Assembly (NCBI RefSeq): GCF_018139145.2
Contig: NC_059478.1
Location: 5,704,001 to 5,768,000, forward strand
DNA: 64,000 bases
Reading direction: 5' to 3'
Source: Gymnogyps californianus
Taxonomy: Eukaryota; Chordata; Aves; Accipitriformes; Cathartidae
In this document: positions 61,507 through 64,000 of the stretch, piece by piece
Numbering within the stretch: the stretch's first letter is position 1
Layout: each line of letters starts with the position of its first letter
The notes under the pieces: model-generated
Databases searched by the model: none
Told to the model about the DNA's origin: nothing
Seen by the model: only the letters and a program-made list of their open reading frames with translations
Program-made: the position numbers and the translations under genes

Positions 61507-64000
61507 CTTAAAAGGTTAAAGACGACATGGCTCTTAAGCGTGCATCTGAATGCCCTAAAATGCTAAGATTAGACCATTCAAAACAGTAAACTGAGGGTTT
61601 TGGAGTCTGCCCTTTTTTCCTCAGAAATCAGAAAAGGATTAGAAGTGTCTCCGGAGACTGATCTGCAAACAAGCTACGTGGCATATCTTTGTTTGGTGTA
61701 AGCCTGTTTGGTAATGTTGATCTTAGAAAGGGGTTGTTATCTTCCAATGAAGAGGTTATTATTGATCATTCTCAGTGCAAAAGTTTATGACACTGCATGA
61801 ATTGTGTGTGCCTACTGATAGATGTAGGAGGAGGGAGCTCTGAAACAGGGAGCAATTTGGAAAGCTTTAGGGTTTGCTATCCGACTCACAGCAGTAAGTG
61901 TTCATTGTATCAACAGGCTATTTCTTATGGATGAGTGAATTTGGGATTAAGCTCCTTGAACTGAGTATCTTGGATGTGTTTCTGGGAGATGGATCAAACA
62001 GCTGTCTTGTCTGAGACTACCTGGATTCTGGTAATTCTAGGCTCTCATGTTTTGCAACCTGTGGGTTTGGTGAAAGCTGAGCAGTTTCTTGTGAAGAGCC
62101 TGTGGACATGGTGGCATGATGTAGAGAATGCTGGTGTTTCCTTCTGCTAGTGAAGAGGTGGTTTGGGTCCCATGTCCCTGCAGAAATGACTTTTTAAACT
62201 GAATTCCTTGCCCAACTGCAGCGCAGTGACCTATGGCCCATGCATTCTTTAAGCAGATCAGCTGAACTCTGGGAGCAATCTAGTCATAACTTGCCTCTAT
62301 CTGCTGAGTGGCCAAATAAGTTACCGTAAGTAAGAATAAGGCTTATTAGCATCAAATTATTAGCATATGTTGTATTGTACCAGATATGGAAGACTTCCCC
62401 TCTTTACAGTAGCCTTGCGCTAGGTTGGCTTTAACCTTGCTTTCCTTCAGATAATGTCTTCAGTGTTTTTTAGAGAGGGAGCCTTTGAATCCAGGTAGCT
62501 GGGATATGAAGGATTTCATAATCCTTCTGCCTATGTTGCTTTAACCTCTTGAATGGTAGGTTGTCCGATCAAGAAATAACGAAGATAATGTTTTTAAACT
62601 CTTTTAGAGAAGGGCAGTATTGGGTACAGTTTGTATCTGTGACTTTCCATGAAGATCCTGAAGCTAAACAGATCCTGACATCATTAGGGGAAGATGCTTC
62701 TGAACTGAGTGGTGTGCTTGGTTGTTCTGAGTAGTGGTTGTTGGGGTTTGTTTGGTTTTTTTGAAGTATATGTGGCAATAAACTGAAGTTTGTTCGTGTG
62801 CTTTTCCTGGCTTTACTGAGAAGAGGCATTTTTGTCTTGAATGCTGTGCAGGGATTTAGATAGCAGTAGTCTCCCTGGGTTGTTCTAACTGCTGAATAAT
62901 AAGCTTATTGCCACAATGCAGGAACAATTTGAGTGGCAGTGGCTCAGAGTGCTGGGCTGCAGGCAGCTTCTGTGGCTGGTGAAGTTGTTACAGGCTGGAA
63001 CTCTAACACTGCACGCAAGCCATGGCTTTACTCAAATGACTTATTCCCACTTGTGCCCCTGGTGGTAATTGCAGACTGTAGTGGTTAAATAAAATGAATG
63101 CTTTTTAGCACAGTTAATTTTTGAGAGCTTGCTTAGTAGAGTGCTGGCTAGTGTCTTAGGTAGAAGCTGTTTTTGTTGGATCCCAAGTTGCAACACTAAC
63201 AGATCATATGAATGGGATGCTTCTCTAGTTATCTGAAACGTCACTTACCTGTAACATGTACAGGAGTGGGTTGAAGAAGGGACAGTGACATCCTTTAAGA
63301 AAGGTAGTTTGTAAATCTTTTGCGAAATTTAAGTTGCTCAAGTTTTCAACAATAAGAAGCTTTCTCAATCCTCAGATGATCTCTTATTAGCCTGATTTCC
63401 TGTGGAAACAAAGCGTACATTTAAATTGCTCATTTTTTTTGTTTCTGGCTTTTGAACCTGCTTGGAATTTGGGCTGTGCAGAGGTGTCACATCCTACAAG
63501 GATCAGTTTCTACAAGCCCAAGACAAGTGGTCAACTAAAGATCTTGTCAATGTCTTTGCTGACGGGAAGGGAACACAACTCCCATTAAGTTAAAACTTCT
63601 CCCTGTGAGCAAAGCTCTTTCAAAGCAAACGCTGCTTCAGTCTCCTGTGAAATTTGCTACTATTTCATACTAGTTTTCAAAGGTTATTTTCTTCCTTATG
63701 ACTTTAAATATATTTCCCATTTTCTTAAGGCATATCCCATCTTGTTTTAAATGCTGAGATGTGCTTGCTTGTCTTGTGCAGCCTTGAGTCCATTTTTGTA
63801 ATGATGTTGCAGTGCCAGAGTGATAAAGAAGGATCCAGTCTTCTTTTTCAGCGTCAAAGCAAAATGAAGATTTAGACTTCTCAGCAGTGCACAATTCCTT
63901 TTAGACTCAAAATCATGTGATGATTCTCTTCTTGAATGGCCTCACAGAACATAAGTAGCAGCTTGCACAACAGAAGAGGAGTGATTCAAGATGATGATGA

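Larger units (their letters stand above)
58512..64000 (+). other. SOAT1 intron, to the window end
   Basis: I searched for the conserved next coding block (RIDIKQL-type) and did not find it, so the intron continues past 64,000. Minus-strand coding-looking segments at 60102-61506 are listed separately. No transposon was recognised. Confidence 0.7.

Noticed and set aside
62549..62734. Plus-strand frame with an acceptor-like cttttag, considered as SOAT1 exon 3
   Set aside because: The peptide does not resemble the conserved SOAT1 block expected next and no donor fits.
1..64000. CRISPR arrays, tRNA or rRNA genes, bacterial operons
   Set aside because: None seen. The sequence is vertebrate and intron-rich.

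Overview
The window looks like a bird nuclear chromosome. Two vertebrate genes, ABL2 and SOAT1, lie head to head, in the same order as human 1q25. The interspersed repeats include CR1 3' tails of avian type and a solo LTR that closely resembles an ERVL-type LTR I know from many non-galliform birds. The species call is inference; no search was run.

Layout. Positions 1-39,054 hold the 5' half of ABL2 (ARG tyrosine kinase) on the minus strand. From low to high coordinate there are five shared exons: 164-341 (hinge and gatekeeper), 2054-2138 (helix C), 2919-3191 (end of SH2, linker, P-loop, VAVK), 3866-4161 (SH3/SH2) and 4943-5113 (start of SH3). Two alternative first exons follow: 1A at 8822-8927 and 1B at 38874-39054. 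Every junction has GT-AG ends and phases agree throughout. The sizes 85, 178, 273 and 296 nt match the known ABL-family exons. The rest of the kinase domain and the long C-terminus lie beyond position 1. The 30-kb intron between 1B and 1A holds repeats (three MIR-like and four CR1-like fragments occur in the window as a whole, most of them in this intron) and a 596-bp solo LTR with a perfect 5-bp target-site duplication.

Positions 38,450-39,850 are the CpG island of the 1B promoter. Positions 39,850-54,470 are intergenic, with MIR and CR1 fragments, a GA/GACA microsatellite and one long but unsupported ORF. Positions 54,470-55,330 are a second CpG island with a CCAAT box and two CACGTG E-boxes. 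This is the probable SOAT1 promoter and non-coding first exon. The first SOAT1 coding exon is 58,378-58,511 (ATG at 58,388) on the plus strand. The window ends inside the following intron.

The two genes are a cytoskeletal non-receptor tyrosine kinase and an ER cholesterol-esterifying enzyme. They share a neighbourhood but no obvious pathway. I found no convincing new system. The best leads are a TATA-driven exon-like segment upstream of exon 1A on the opposite strand, minus-strand coding-looking segments inside a SOAT1 intron, and one coding-looking ORF behind a strong splice acceptor in ABL2 intron 1. All three are close to chance level by ORF length alone and need transcript data.
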